A stretch of DNA of 64,000 nucleotides. Origin: Methylophaga sp. GTDB lineage: Bacteria > Pseudomonadota > Gammaproteobacteria > Nitrosococcales > Methylophagaceae. Within the stretch, counting starts at the first letter, position 1; each line of letters opens with the position of its first letter. The stretch spans positions 1 through 64,000 of the forward strand of contig JASBUF010000033.1 of NCBI GenBank assembly GCA_030148085.1, in the 5' to 3' direction. Positions 44,159 through 55,411 of this stretch are shown here, piece by piece. The position numbers and the translations under genes were made by a program. The notes beneath the pieces were generated by a model, which was given only the letters and a program-made list of their open reading frames with translations, had not been told where the DNA came from and did no database searches.

Positions 44159-44623
44159 GCCGTCGAGAGTCAGCGCTGTGCCTGATTGCAAAGTCGGCGT
44201 GGCGATATCTTTGATAAGGTAAGCACGCAGCTCATCCATCAAGGGATAGAGAAAATACTCATCGGTAATGCTGCTGGCACTGCGCTGCCAGTCTGAGCGG
44301 CTGCCGAAATGGCATAGAATATCCAGATCGGCTGGGCGATCTTTGTGTTTGCTGTTCGGATCACAGCGGTCGCGGCCTAATGTGACCTCAATCTGGTTAC
44401 ACAGACGTTTGAGTTCATCCTGCGCCATATCGGTTTCGATAAACGCCACGGCATTGAGGAAATGGCGGTGGCTGTTCATGCCGACCGGCGGGATATGTAC
44501 TACCCGGCTCAGATGCAAAGTGCTGAAACATTTCAGCAGCAGATCTATCATGCCGAGTACATTCTGCTCAGGGTCAATATTACTGCCTAGTCCGAGCAGG
44601 TAACCCCCTGCCACTGCCAGCAT
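44117..44623 (-). CDS. folK: 2-amino-4-hydroxy-6-hydroxymethyldihydropteridine diphosphokinase
   Basis: GYLLGLGSNIDPEQNVLGMI; FLNAVAFIETD; RPADLDILC. Confidence 0.88.
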   Translation of the reverse strand: MLAVAGGYLLGLGSNIDPEQNVLGMIDLLLKCFSTLHLSRVVHIPPVGMNSHRHFLNAVAFIETDMAQDELKRLCNQIEVTLGRDRCDPNSKHKDRPADLDILCHFGSRSDWQRSASSITDEYFLYPLMDELRAYLIKDIATPTLQSGTALTLDGLTFGETATTIHRD

Positions 44624-44973
44624 CAGCGGCTACGCTCAATCACGATACGGGCGATATTCTGACCATGTAAGGCGACCGGTTTGCTCAAGGTCAGCTTGAG
44701 TTTCGGAATCGGGAATTCTTCCAGCAACATCGCGCTCAGTTCTTCAGCCAGCGTTTCAATCAACAGGTATTCGCTATTTTTGACAAAGGTGACAATGCGC
44801 TGGGCGATAGCACCATAATCCAGAGTTTTACTGATATCTTCGGTTGCCGCGGCGGGACAGATATCCCAGTCCATTTCCAGATCAAAACTCAGTGTCTGCT
44901 GGGTCTGGCGTTCCCAGTCATAAATACCGATAATCGTGTCTATCTTGAGGTCGTTAAGAAAAATTTTATCCAT
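44623..44973 (-). CDS. folB: Dihydroneopterin aldolase
   Basis: MDKIFLNDLKIDTIIGIYDWERQTQQTLSFDLEM. Confidence 0.94.
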   Translation of the reverse strand: MDKIFLNDLKIDTIIGIYDWERQTQQTLSFDLEMDWDICPAAATEDISKTLDYGAIAQRIVTFVKNSEYLLIETLAEELSAMLLEEFPIPKLKLTLSKPVALHGQNIARIVIERSR

Positions 44974-45052
44974 CTGGAGCGCTGCTTTAATGGTGGCAAT
45001 CCACTGTTGACGACTATAATGTCGCCACAGTCATAACAGGTCGCATCATACC

Positions 45053-45646
45053 ATGCTTGAAACATTCGCTTTGCCTCTTGTCTTGCTCTTCATCGCCTAT
45101 TTATTTGGCTCGCTGAACAGTGCCATTGTGTTGTGCAAGTTTGCCAGCCTGCCCGATCCACGTACCCAAGGCTCCGGTAATCCGGGGGCGACCAATGTCC
45201 TGCGTTTTGGTGGCAAGAAACTGGCTGCGACAGTGCTGTTTTTTGATGTGCTAAAAGGCGTGATTCCCGTATTGATTGCCCATCTACTGGATTTGCCTAT
45301 GGTTTGGGTGGCGGCCACCGCTTTCGCTGCGTTTTTGGGGCATCTCTACCCTGTGTTTTTCCAGTTCAAAGGCGGTAAAGGGGTGGCGACGGCATTGGGT
45401 GGTTTTATTGCCTTGTCCCCTACTCTGGCAGTGGCTGGTTTATTAACTTGGCTGATAGTGTTTGCGCTGAGTCGTCTTTCTTCACTGTCGGCTTTAACTG
45501 CCGCCGCATTGGCACCAGTTTATAGCCTGTGGATTATTGACAGTGTCGGTGCGCGCTGGCTGATTTTACTGATGTCACTGATGCTGATTGCCAGACATCA
45601 CACCAATATTCGCCGTCTTATCAGTGGTGACGAAGAAAAATCCTAA
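45053..45646 (+). CDS. plsY: Glycerol-3-phosphate acyltransferase PlsY
   Basis: [53 protein letters not shown]. Confidence 0.95.
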   Translation: MLETFALPLVLLFIAYLFGSLNSAIVLCKFASLPDPRTQGSGNPGATNVLRFGGKKLAATVLFFDVLKGVIPVLIAHLLDLPMVWVAATAFAAFLGHLYPVFFQFKGGKGVATALGGFIALSPTLAVAGLLTWLIVFALSRLSSLSALTAAALAPVYSLWIIDSVGARWLILLMSLMLIARHHTNIRRLISGDEEKS

Positions 45647-46650
45647 GGCGGGCTGAGTTCATCCATAGGCCAGCGAGGTCTGACGCCGAAGGTTGGTGAG
45701 TCCTGCATCACAAAGGCCTGCTGGCGAATCGCGCCGGCAAAGGCGATCATTGCGCCATTATCACTACAGAACTGCATACGCGGATAGAACACGTCCACGC
45801 CGGGCATGGCATCGAGTTTTTCACGCAGGGCTTTGTTTGCACTGACACCGCCGGCAACCACCAGGCGCTTATGCCCGGTCTGTTTCAACGCCCTTTTGCA
45901 TTTGATCGCCAAAGTCTCAACCACGGCTGTCTGAAACGCCAGGCAGATATCCGCTTTATCCTGCTCGGTTTGCTCGCTGTCGAGCCAGGTATTCATGGCA
46001 AAGGTCTTGAGACCACTGAAACTGAAATCCAGTCCCGGCCGGTTGGTCATTGGCCTTGGAAATTCAAAACGGCCTGCTGTGCCCTCTTCTGCCTTGGCAG
46101 CGAGATACGGGCCGCCGGGATAATCCATGCCCAGCAGTTTGGCGGTTTTATCAAAGGCTTCACCGACCGCATCATCAATCGATTCGCCCAGTAGTTCGTA
46201 CTCGCCAACACCCTTCACATCAACAAGCAATGTATGCCCACCGGATACCAGTAAGGAGACGAATGGAAACGCCGGGGCGCGATCTTCCAGCAACGGCGAT
46301 AAGAGATGCCCTTCCATATGGTTAATAGGCAGCGCAGGCTTGCCCAATGCCCAGGCTAAGCTGCGGCCAATGGCAGCACCCACCAGTAAAGCGCCGGCCA
46401 GGCCGGGTCCGGCGGTATAAGCCACGGCATCGATATCATCACGTTCGAGGCCTGCTTGCTCCAACACCTCTTCGAGCAATGGCAGGGTTTTACGGATATG
46501 ATCGCGTGAAGCCAGTTCTGGCACCACACCGCCATATTCGGCATGCAGCTCGACTTGGCTGAACAAAGCATGTGCCAGCAGGCCTTTGTCGGTGTCATAG
46601 ACAGCCACACCGGTTTCATCACAGGAAGATTCGATGCCTAAAACGCGCAT
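45643..46650 (-). CDS. tsaD: tRNA threonylcarbamoyladenosine biosynthesis protein TsaD
   Basis: [41 protein letters not shown]. Confidence 0.97.
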   Translation of the reverse strand: MRVLGIESSCDETGVAVYDTDKGLLAHALFSQVELHAEYGGVVPELASRDHIRKTLPLLEEVLEQAGLERDDIDAVAYTAGPGLAGALLVGAAIGRSLAWALGKPALPINHMEGHLLSPLLEDRAPAFPFVSLLVSGGHTLLVDVKGVGEYELLGESIDDAVGEAFDKTAKLLGMDYPGGPYLAAKAEEGTAGRFEFPRPMTNRPGLDFSFSGLKTFAMNTWLDSEQTEQDKADICLAFQTAVVETLAIKCKRALKQTGHKRLVVAGGVSANKALREKLDAMPGVDVFYPRMQFCSDNGAMIAFAGAIRQQAFVMQDSPTFGVRPRWPMDELSPP

Positions 46651-46785
46651 TTTTGATCCGAATTCAAATTGTTAACAGCCGATATTATGCCTTTTTTTGA
46701 ATTAAAGTGATTTAACTGTTTGCTTTCTGAATGATATTTCGTACAATTGGGGGTTTTCCAAACAAGAATTGGGTAGGGAATATTA

Positions 46786-47001
46786 ATGCCATCAGTACGA
46801 GTTAAAGAAAACGAGCCGTTTGACGTTGCACTGCGCCGTTTCAAGCGTTCATGCGAGAAAGCTGGCACTGTTGCCGAATCACGCGCTCGTGAAGCTTATG
46901 AAAAGCCAACTACTGCTCGCAAACGTGCAGCAGCAGCGGCAGTAAAACGCCACCAGAAGAAACTGGCTCGCGAAAACGCAAGCCGCGTTCGCCTGTACTA
47001 A
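46786..47001 (+). CDS. rpsU: 30S ribosomal protein S21
   Basis: [47 protein letters not shown]. Confidence 0.97.
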   Translation: MPSVRVKENEPFDVALRRFKRSCEKAGTVAESRAREAYEKPTTARKRAAAAAVKRHQKKLARENASRVRLY

Positions 47002-47024
47002 GCGTTAAATAAAAGCTCAGAGTT

Positions 47025-47486
47025 ATGCCTGCAGAAGCGAGTCCACTCAAGACTACCATTATGGATAGCGTCAAAGACGCGATGCGCGCCAAAGAAAAAG
47101 AGCGCCTCAGCGTTTTACGCCAGATTACGGCGGCTATCAAACAGGTGGAAGTTGATAATCGTGCTGACTTGTCTGATGACGACATCGTAGTCATTCTCAC
47201 TAAAATGACTAAACAACGTCGAGAAGCGCTGGATCAGTTCGAAAAAGCAGGTCGTGATGATTTGGCTTCGATTGAAAAAGCAGAGTTAGTCGTTATCGAA
47301 GAATTTCTGCCAACTCCATTGAGCGAAGAAGAAATTGCGGAAGCGATTCAGGCAGCGATTGCCGAAGCCGGCGCTTCCAGCATCAAGGATATGGGCGCGG
47401 TGATGAATGTCTTGCGTCCTCAAATCCAGGGTCGTGCCGATATGGGTGCGGTCAGCGGACAAGTTAAGGCGGCGCTGAATAACTAA
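47025..47486 (+). CDS. GatB/YqeY domain protein
   Basis: MDSVKDAMRAKEKERLSVLRQITAAIKQVEVD; between rpsU and dnaG. Confidence 0.93.
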   Translation: MPAEASPLKTTIMDSVKDAMRAKEKERLSVLRQITAAIKQVEVDNRADLSDDDIVVILTKMTKQRREALDQFEKAGRDDLASIEKAELVVIEEFLPTPLSEEEIAEAIQAAIAEAGASSIKDMGAVMNVLRPQIQGRADMGAVSGQVKAALNN

Positions 47487-47561
47487 GGCCGTCTTAGTAG
47501 TCATCTGTTTTTCCAGACAGAGGCTTAATGTTTCCGCACGATTTCAGCCATAATAGCGATT

Positions 47562-49283
47562 ATGGCTGGTCAAATCCCCACACAATTCATAGACGAGTTG
47601 CTCGCGCGCATCGATATCGTAGATGTTATCGATGCGCGGGTTGCACTCAAAAAGGCAGGCAAAAATCTCCACGCCTGCTGCCCTTTCCATAACGAAAAAA
47701 CCCCGTCTTTTACTGTCAGTCAGGAAAAGCAGTTCTATCACTGTTTTGGTTGTGGTGCACATGGCACCGCCATCGGCTTTTTGATGGAGTACGATCAGCT
47801 CAGTTTTCCCGAAGCCATTCAGGAACTGGCCGATCAGGTCGGCATGCAGGTACCGACTACGCAGCAGGCCAGCCTGTCGCCTGCCAAACAGAATCTCTAC
47901 GATTTGATGGATAAGGTCGGACGTTACTACGTTCATCAGCTACACAATCACCCGCAACGTCAGCCATTTCAAGACTACCTGCAGCGGCGCGGTCTCTCTG
48001 CCGCTACCATTGAAGCCTTTGGCCTGGGTATGGCGCCGGATGGGTGGGATAACGTGCTTCGTACCTTCGGCAGTGATCAGCCAACGACTAAACAGTTACT
48101 GGATGGCGGACTGCTTATCAAAAACGATCAGGGCCGTACCTATGACCGTTTCCGTAATCGCATTATGTTCCCCATCCGCGACCGTCGTGGGCGGGTGATT
48201 GGCTTTGGTGGCCGGGTATTGGATGACGGTACGCCGAAGTATCTGAACTCGCCGGAAACGCCAATTTTCCACAAAGGTACCGAGCTTTATGGCTTGTATC
48301 AGGCACGAAAAGCCAACCGTAAACTGGAACGCATCCTAATCGTTGAAGGTTATATGGATGTTATTGCGCTAGCCGAGTTTGGTATCAGCAATGCAGTGGC
48401 TACCTTGGGTACATCCACCACAGCTGATCATTTGCGCGTTTTACTGCGTGCCGCGCCGGAAGTGGTGTTCTGCTTCGATGGCGATCGCGCTGGCCGTGAG
48501 GCGGCCTGGCGAGCAGCAGAGAATGCCTTGCCAATGCTCGGTGGAAATCAGCAGTTGAAGTTCATGTTTTTGCCGGAAGGTGAAGATCCGGACAGTCTGG
48601 TCAGAAAGCAGGGTGCTGATGTCTTCAGACGGCGTATTGAACTGGCGCAGAACTACTCGGATTTCTTTTTTGAAACGCTAAGTAGTCAACTGGATATCAA
48701 CTCAATGGATGGTCGGGCTCGGCTGGTAGAGATTGCTAAGCCGTATCTGAAGCATGTGCCCGCCGGTGTTTACCGTGACATGCTCGAGCAGCGTCTGGCT
48801 GAACTCAGCAAAACCAACTTATCGACCTTAAACCGGCACCTTGAAAAGCCGGTGCAGGCAAAACCAAAAGCACGCAAGACGGCAGCCGGTTCGGCAGCGA
48901 TGACGCCAATCCGTATGGCCATTACCATCGTTTTGCAGTATCCGATTCTGGCACGGGAAGTGGATGATATTCGCCTTGTGCAAAGTCTGAATCAACCCGG
49001 CGCAGCAATTTTAGCGGAACTGCTTGAAACCCTGCACCAGCATCCCCATTTAACTACTGCGGCCCTGCTGGAGCGCTGGCGCGATAAAGAAAATGGGGCT
49101 CACCTTCAGAAACTGGCCCTGCAACCGCTAAGCTTATCAGCAGATGCATTAAAACATGAACTCACAGGCATCATTATGCGTCTACATAAAGAAGCCAAAC
49201 AACAGCGAATTCATGAGCTTACCAGCAAGCCGTTCAGCGAGCTAACGGAGGCAGAAAAGGCTGAAGTCAGATCGTATAAGTGA
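47562..49283 (+). CDS. dnaG: DNA primase
   Basis: Zinc motif CCPFHNEKTPSFTVSQEKQFYHCFGC; TOPRIM VEGYMDVIALAEFG. Confidence 0.97.
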   Translation: MAGQIPTQFIDELLARIDIVDVIDARVALKKAGKNLHACCPFHNEKTPSFTVSQEKQFYHCFGCGAHGTAIGFLMEYDQLSFPEAIQELADQVGMQVPTTQQASLSPAKQNLYDLMDKVGRYYVHQLHNHPQRQPFQDYLQRRGLSAATIEAFGLGMAPDGWDNVLRTFGSDQPTTKQLLDGGLLIKNDQGRTYDRFRNRIMFPIRDRRGRVIGFGGRVLDDGTPKYLNSPETPIFHKGTELYGLYQARKANRKLERILIVEGYMDVIALAEFGISNAVATLGTSTTADHLRVLLRAAPEVVFCFDGDRAGREAAWRAAENALPMLGGNQQLKFMFLPEGEDPDSLVRKQGADVFRRRIELAQNYSDFFFETLSSQLDINSMDGRARLVEIAKPYLKHVPAGVYRDMLEQRLAELSKTNLSTLNRHLEKPVQAKPKARKTAAGSAAMTPIRMAITIVLQYPILAREVDDIRLVQSLNQPGAAILAELLETLHQHPHLTTAALLERWRDKENGAHLQKLALQPLSLSADALKHELTGIIMRLHKEAKQQRIHELTSKPFSELTEAEKAEVRSYK

Positions 49284-49374
49284 ATGTTTTTAAGTTTAAT
49301 TTGATGCAATATAGTAGGTGGTTCAGTATAATGAAGTGTTCACGTCCAGAAGCGTCAAGGGTTAAAGGGGCCGC

Positions 49375-51207
49375 ATGAAAGATCAACAATCACGCGTTAA
49401 GGAATTAATCGCCTTAGGTAAAGAACGTGGTTACCTCACATACGGTGAGATTAACGATCACCTGCCAGAAGATTTAGTAGATGCTGATCAGGTTGAAGAT
49501 ATTGTCAGCATGTTCAGCGACCTCGGTATCATGGTCCACGAAGATGGCATGGATACTGACGAGATGGAACGCCTTGCTGAAGCCGTCTCATCCAATGATG
49601 AAGTCTCAGATGAAGAAGCTGCAGCTGTATTAGCCAGCTCAGATGGCGAGTTTGGTCGCACAACCGATCCGGTCCGCATGTACATGCGTGAAATGGGCTC
49701 AGTCGAACTGTTGACCCGTGAAGGCGAAATTGTTATCGCGAAACGCATTGAAGCTGGTCTGCGTGAAAGCCTGCAGATGCTGTCGACTTACCCTGCGTGT
49801 ATCTCTTCATTTCTTGCGATGTTTGAACTGGTTGATGCCGGTGAAATGCGCCTCAATGAAGTGATTAAAGGCTTTGTCTCAGCGGAAGAAATCATGGAAA
49901 CGCAGGATGACGATGATTCTGACTCCCTTGATGATGACTCTGATGTTGATAGTGATGACGACGATGACGATGACGTCAGTAATGTCAGTGATGACGATGA
50001 CTCTGGTGAGATTGACCCAGAGGAAGCTCGTAGCCGCATTGAAGCATTAAAAGAAGCCTACACCAACTACGTACAAAGCAAAGGTGATGCTGCTGATGCC
50101 GCACGTGAGCAAGCCAGTGCTTTGTTTATGGAATTCAAGCTGACGCCGAAAACGTTGGGGCTATTGAATGACCTGATGACTGACACCATCAACGAAATCC
50201 GTAAGCAGGAAAAAACCATTATGGATATCGTTGTTGAGCAGGCGCGAATGAACCGCCGTGACTTCATCGACTCGTTCCAAGGTAATGAAAGCAACACCAA
50301 TTGGGCGGATAAACATATCCGAGCCAAAAAGCACTATTCATCGACCATTAAAAAGTATCACGATGAGATTCTGGCTGCGCAGAGCAAACTAGCGGAAATC
50401 GCTGACGAACGCGCTATTTCGATTTCTGAAATCAAAGAAATCGCCCGTCAGATGTCCATTGCCGAAGCGAAAGCGCGTCGTGCCAAAAAAGAAATGGTCG
50501 AAGCTAACCTGCGTCTGGTTATCTCGATTGCAAAGAAATACACCAACCGCGGTCTGCAGTTCCTCGACCTGATCCAGGAAGGTAACATCGGTCTGATGAA
50601 AGCGGTGGATAAATTCGAATACCAACGTGGTTATAAATTCTCGACTTACGCTACCTGGTGGATTCGTCAGGCGATCACCCGTTCTATCGCAGATCAAGCT
50701 CGTACTATCCGTATCCCGGTTCATATGATTGAAACCATCAATAAGCTGAACCGTGTTGCGCGTCAGATGTTGCAGGAAATGGGCCGTGAGCCAACACCGG
50801 ATGAACTGGCAGAACGTGTTGATATGCCAGAAGACAAAGTGCGTAAAGTACTGAAGATTTCCAAAGAACCGATTTCAATGGAAACCCCGATCGGTGATGA
50901 TGAAGATTCACATCTGGGTGATTTTGTTGAAGACGTCAATGTTATTTCACCGTCAGATTCTGCCATTATCGAAGGTCTGCGTGAAGCGACCACCAACGTG
51001 CTGGATGGCCTGACCGAGAGAGAAGCCAAGGTACTGCGTATGCGTTTCGGTATCGATATGAATACCGATCACACATTGGAAGAAGTCGGCAAACAGTTTG
51101 ATGTCACCCGTGAGCGGATTCGTCAGATTGAAGCCAAGGCTCTGCGTAAGCTGCGTCACCCTTCACGCTCAGACCAACTGAGAAGCTTCCTCGACTCAGA
51201 AAGTTAA
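49375..51207 (+). CDS. rpoD: RNA polymerase primary sigma factor RpoD
   Basis: [66 protein letters not shown]. Confidence 0.98.
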   Translation: MKDQQSRVKELIALGKERGYLTYGEINDHLPEDLVDADQVEDIVSMFSDLGIMVHEDGMDTDEMERLAEAVSSNDEVSDEEAAAVLASSDGEFGRTTDPVRMYMREMGSVELLTREGEIVIAKRIEAGLRESLQMLSTYPACISSFLAMFELVDAGEMRLNEVIKGFVSAEEIMETQDDDDSDSLDDDSDVDSDDDDDDDVSNVSDDDDSGEIDPEEARSRIEALKEAYTNYVQSKGDAADAAREQASALFMEFKLTPKTLGLLNDLMTDTINEIRKQEKTIMDIVVEQARMNRRDFIDSFQGNESNTNWADKHIRAKKHYSSTIKKYHDEILAAQSKLAEIADERAISISEIKEIARQMSIAEAKARRAKKEMVEANLRLVISIAKKYTNRGLQFLDLIQEGNIGLMKAVDKFEYQRGYKFSTYATWWIRQAITRSIADQARTIRIPVHMIETINKLNRVARQMLQEMGREPTPDELAERVDMPEDKVRKVLKISKEPISMETPIGDDEDSHLGDFVEDVNVISPSDSAIIEGLREATTNVLDGLTEREAKVLRMRFGIDMNTDHTLEEVGKQFDVTRERIRQIEAKALRKLRHPSRSDQLRSFLDSES

Positions 51208-51215
51208 GATAGTCC

Positions 51216-51292
<77 letters not shown>

Positions 51293-51300
51293 TATAAATC

Positions 51301-51337
51301 AAAGCCTTAGCGTTAAACTTAGCGTTAAGGCTTTTTT
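51301..51337 (+). terminator. Terminator immediately downstream of the tRNA (island-borne)
   Basis: AAAGCCTTAGCG-loop-CGTTAAGGCTTTTTT. Confidence 0.75.
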
Positions 51338-51488
51338 GTTTTTATCTCATGTAGACACTATGTAGACAGCATAAATATTTGTAAGTTTACCCAGAACGAA
51401 TAGAGGTAGCAGGCTATCAGTTAATCTTGGCATCAGAGCATTTCTGCTTTAACGTGGTTGATTATTAAAAAATGATAGGGACTTTATT

Positions 51489-52667
51489 TTGAAAATAGAA
51501 AATATTGAGATTAGTGGTGTGGGAGGCATTGATAACATTGATATTAGCTTTTCACCCGGGTTCAATTTTATTTGTGGACCGAACGGTGTTGGTAAAACAA
51601 CAATTCTAGAGTGTGTCGCTCATAGTTTTACTTCAAGTTCTACGGAAATTTTAAAAAGAAACGTCAGGCATGAAAGAGGCTCTTTCTCGTCGGTTATCGA
51701 GAATGATGGCTCACGAGAAACTATAAATAGTAACGTGCTTGATTTTGAGCCAGGGTCTCAAACAAGGATAATGGGTAGACACCAACTATCAAGAAAGCTT
51801 CTATCCCTAAAGGTAACGAGAACATTTAGTTATCAAGCTTTGAGTGCTGTTGCGCGTGATACAGATAAAGCTGATGGCGTGATTCACAATGAGGTGAAAA
51901 ACGGCGTAAATATACATGAAGTAAAGAACTGGTTCGTCAACAGGTTCCTATACTCAGGTCATGTTGGCGCGCTCAGTGATATTCAGATAGATAATTTAAA
52001 TTTGGCTAAAGAGTGCTTTTCAGTATTGAATCCAGACTTTAGATTCAGAACAGTCAGTGCAGCATCTAATGAAATCATGATTGACACCCCGAGTGGGGAG
52101 ATATACTACGAGTACTTATCTTCAGGATTTAAATCATCTTTATCAATAATCTTTGGGATCATTAAGGATATTGAATACAGGTTCAAAGACCCCGGATTGA
52201 GAGCCAGAGATTTTGATGGAATTATTTTAATTGATGAGCTGGAATTACATCTTCATCCAGAGTGGCAGGCTAGGATATCGGTAATATTAAAAGAGATATT
52301 TCCTTATGCCCAGTTCATAACAACTACTCATAGCCCTCACGTATTGCAAAATGCTGAACCAATGGAAATTATCGCGCTTGGTTTTGATAATGACAGGGTT
52401 GTAAGAAGAGATCTCACTCAATGTGAGTATGGCTTCAAAGGTTGGACTGTGGAGGAAGTGCTGGAGGATGTTATGGGGATGGAAGATACCAGAACACCGA
52501 TTTATCAGGAATACATGAAAGTATTTGAAGATGCCGTTGCTGATGATGACGTAGAAAAGGCCAGCGATGCATATGAGCAACTTGATAAGTTGCTTCACCC
52601 GGAAAATCACCTCAGGAAGCTCTTAAAATTCGATATGGCAACCCTTAGCAAGGGGGAGAGTGAATGA
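51489..52667 (+). CDS. AAA/ABC-type ATPase, Septu PtuA-like (TTG start)
   Basis: Walker A CGPNGVGKTTILE; Walker B/D-loop IILIDELELHLHPEWQ; THSPHVL; ATGA overlap with the downstream HNH gene. Confidence 0.75.
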   Translation: MKIENIEISGVGGIDNIDISFSPGFNFICGPNGVGKTTILECVAHSFTSSSTEILKRNVRHERGSFSSVIENDGSRETINSNVLDFEPGSQTRIMGRHQLSRKLLSLKVTRTFSYQALSAVARDTDKADGVIHNEVKNGVNIHEVKNWFVNRFLYSGHVGALSDIQIDNLNLAKECFSVLNPDFRFRTVSAASNEIMIDTPSGEIYYEYLSSGFKSSLSIIFGIIKDIEYRFKDPGLRARDFDGIILIDELELHLHPEWQARISVILKEIFPYAQFITTTHSPHVLQNAEPMEIIALGFDNDRVVRRDLTQCEYGFKGWTVEEVLEDVMGMEDTRTPIYQEYMKVFEDAVADDDVEKASDAYEQLDKLLHPENHLRKLLKFDMATLSKGESE

Positions 52668-53398
52668 TCAAATTGCAAAGGAGTGCAAAGCCAGGTTTCT
52701 TAGATCATGCAAAAGTAATTGAACTAACGGATAAGTTCATCCAAACACAAGACTCTGTATGGAATCATCAGGAAATAAAAAGGAACCTACTAAGCTCATC
52801 ATATGAGAAATGTGCATATTGTGAGTGTTTATTGACTGAAGAAAGCAAATATATGGAAGTCGAACACTTCCGGGATAAAAAACATAACCCGCTGCTGGTA
52901 GTTATTTGGAACAATCTGTTGCCAGCATGTAAGCGCTGTAATGGTAAGAAAGGCACGCATGATGTTGATGTTGAGCCGATAGTAAACCCATATGATGATG
53001 ATCCCAGCGACCATCTTTATTCAAAAAATTATCGACTTAAGCCCAAAACAACAGAAGGTAGCAATACTATTGACTCTCTCTCCCTAAACGATAGGGAACG
53101 TTTAGTAATGGCAAGGTTTGATATTGGAGAGAAAGTTCAAGAATTAGTCGGCACGGCGTCAGAACGTCTAGAGTCCTTCATTAATCAGCCCAGCATGATT
53201 CGAAGGAATAAACTAGTCGATATTGTTGAAAATCTTCTGAAAGAAAGCCAAAGAAGGTCAGAATATGCAGCTTGCACTGCATCTGTTTTGATTGGTGATA
53301 ATGAATTTCAAAATATTATTTCAGAAATGAAAAGGCTAAGACTCTGGGATTCAAGCCTGGACGCCCTATATAATGAGGCAGACTCTATAAAACTCTAA
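52664..53398 (+). CDS. HNH endonuclease, Septu PtuB/retron-HNH-like
   Basis: KCAYCECLL...MEVEHFRDK...WNNLLPACKRCNGKKGTHDVDVEPIVNPYDDDP. Confidence 0.78.
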   Translation: MIKLQRSAKPGFLDHAKVIELTDKFIQTQDSVWNHQEIKRNLLSSSYEKCAYCECLLTEESKYMEVEHFRDKKHNPLLVVIWNNLLPACKRCNGKKGTHDVDVEPIVNPYDDDPSDHLYSKNYRLKPKTTEGSNTIDSLSLNDRERLVMARFDIGEKVQELVGTASERLESFINQPSMIRRNKLVDIVENLLKESQRRSEYAACTASVLIGDNEFQNIISEMKRLRLWDSSLDALYNEADSIKL

Positions 53399-53504
53399 TG
53401 GATTTAAACCTAAATCGTACAGTTATTGACAGAACTCCAAGTGAAAGCCAACTAAACCATCTAAATAGGTTTAGTTGGTTTAGTTGGCTGGCAATAATGA
53501 TAAT

Positions 53505-55070
53505 TTATAAAAAAACAGGATTGATCCTGTAGTTAGGCAGGGGAGGCCTTCCCCCGGCACTAGATGCGTTTCTCAGCTCTATATCTAGCCAGTTCTCATC
53601 AATCAAAATCCGGCAAGCAGCCTCTACTTGAGTTCTATCCTTTAGCCCATACCAACCTTTGTTGTAGACATTTTTTGCTGTAAATGGGTTAGGTAAGGCT
53701 TTTTCCTTAATTTTTTTACTTAAAATTATTGCTGCTTCCTGCTCTGGTTTGTCTGCCATCGAATAAATCTTTCTGGCATGACTTTCAAGGTAATTGCACC
53801 AGCTCACGGCAAGACGTGCTGATTGTGCCCTGATTGGGCCGCTGTAGCCCGTTTCGATACAGTCCAAACAATGAAACACTAACGAGAGGCTGGGCATCAG
53901 AGAACGATATTTACCAAAATGCTCAAGCATCAATGGGTTGTCTTCCATAGGTATTTTTTTAGTTTGTAGCTCTGTTAGCCAGGTGTTGAAGACTTTTTGA
54001 GCTTCCTCATCGAACCTGAAATAGGGCCTGCTGTTTTCACCATCGTCATTCGCACCTAACTCTCTAAAGTCGCACTCAGCGAGTTTGAATAAAATATTCT
54101 CAACTTTTTCTTTGGCTTCATAATTGGGCTTTTGGTCTATTAACTCCCATAGTTTTGGTGTTTCGGGCCAGACGGCAAGCTGGAGTCTCTGTATTAGCCC
54201 ATCGTTGTTACCTTTAATAGCTTGAAAGAGGTAACGCTTGAGCTTGTCTGGTTGAATGCCACCTAATAGGCTAATACAAATGTTTTTTGCTTCAGTAAGG
54301 CCCCTGGAGATTTTCATATCGGTGTAACTACCGTTACCATTCCAGCCCTCAAGGAAGTAACCACGCTCATCTGCATGCTCTTCGCGATCCCATCTAACCA
54401 GAAGAGCAGTTAATTCATCTCTAAAGACAAGAAGCCCCCTGTCATTTTGTTCTTGAATCAGGGTCATGCTTTGAACACTTGTTTCGTTGGTTTTAAATAG
54501 ACGTCTGTTAGGTGCCTGTTCTGATTTTCTATGGAGTTCAGCATAATCATGTTTGAGTATAGCCATGGCATCAGCATCAACGGTGCCTGTCACTCCCTTA
54601 CCTTTAGCGAGGTCCTTCATTCTCTTCTCAATATCTTTGAGCTTGAAATCGGTTTCTAACTCATCAGCTATGAAAAGACTTTTTTGGTTCTCATACTCGT
54701 CTCCGTAATGTGCTTGCAGCTTTTCAATCATGCGCATTGCTTCTTGCATACTGGGCGATTTAAGCACCACGGATGGCTGACCAACGCATGCTCCCCATAG
54801 ATTAGGTATTACCTCCCAATTGTCCGCCTGCTTGGGGCGTATCGAGCAACCTGAGCCAATCACAGAAGCAAAGATAACGATCGCAGAGACAGTGGAAAAA
54901 TCTGCTGGGGTTTGCATTCGATGGCTTACATCCCGTAGCCAATCTTTTAAAGGTTCTGGTATCAGCTCTTCAGCCATTTTTGCAACTTCGGGAACCGATG
55001 TTTTTATCTCCCCTGGTTCACCCCATTCTTTATAAGGGGATTCAGCTCTTTTTTCTTTAAAGGAAAACAT
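53505..55070 (-). CDS. DUF3987/YfjI-like protein
   Basis: MQTPADFSTVSAIVIFASVIGSGCSIRPKQADNWEVIPNLWGACVGQPSVVLKSPSMQEAM; FRDELTALL...ERGYFLEGWNGNGSYTDMKISRG; SLLGGIQPDKLKRYL. Confidence 0.8.
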   Translation of the reverse strand: MFSFKEKRAESPYKEWGEPGEIKTSVPEVAKMAEELIPEPLKDWLRDVSHRMQTPADFSTVSAIVIFASVIGSGCSIRPKQADNWEVIPNLWGACVGQPSVVLKSPSMQEAMRMIEKLQAHYGDEYENQKSLFIADELETDFKLKDIEKRMKDLAKGKGVTGTVDADAMAILKHDYAELHRKSEQAPNRRLFKTNETSVQSMTLIQEQNDRGLLVFRDELTALLVRWDREEHADERGYFLEGWNGNGSYTDMKISRGLTEAKNICISLLGGIQPDKLKRYLFQAIKGNNDGLIQRLQLAVWPETPKLWELIDQKPNYEAKEKVENILFKLAECDFRELGANDDGENSRPYFRFDEEAQKVFNTWLTELQTKKIPMEDNPLMLEHFGKYRSLMPSLSLVFHCLDCIETGYSGPIRAQSARLAVSWCNYLESHARKIYSMADKPEQEAAIILSKKIKEKALPNPFTAKNVYNKGWYGLKDRTQVEAACRILIDENWLDIELRNASSAGGRPPLPNYRINPVFL

Positions 55071-55201
55071 TAGTGTGTGCCTCCTTTAAAAGCAGTGGAG
55101 TTTCTTATAAGGGAAATTCGCTTATAAGCAGTATTCGCTAGGAAAGGTTCGCGTCTTTTTAAAGAAGGGGCTTTTAAAGAACATGCTTTTCTTATATGCA
55201 T

Positions 55202-55411
55202 TTATTTCTCTTCCTCCCCATATTGAGAAGTTGAGAGTCGCACTTGTTGATCAATGTACTGATCGAGATCATTCTGACGATACCTGACCGCTCGACTTCC
55301 AATCTTGATAAAGGGAATTCGTGCTCCGGCCCAACGATCTCTTTCTAAGAAAGCTTTGCTTACGCCCAAATACGTTGCTGCTTCAGCGGTATCCAAAAGT
55401 TTGTGTGTCAT
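55202..55411 (-). CDS. AlpA-like helix-turn-helix regulator/excisionase
   Basis: MTHKLLDTAEAATYLGVSKAFLERDRWAGARIPFIKIGSRAVRYRQNDLDQYI. Confidence 0.82.
   Translation of the reverse strand: MTHKLLDTAEAATYLGVSKAFLERDRWAGARIPFIKIGSRAVRYRQNDLDQYIDQQVRLSTSQYGEEEK

Noticed and set aside
49906-50012. Asp-rich tract ([23 protein letters not shown]) in RpoD as a possible anomaly
   Set aside because: E. coli RpoD has a comparable acidic stretch in the non-conserved region; ordinary for gammaproteobacterial sigma-70.
51294-53500. Complete retron (RT + msr/msd) associated with the ATPase/HNH pair
   Set aside because: No reverse transcriptase ORF with a catalytic YADD-type motif was found in the island.
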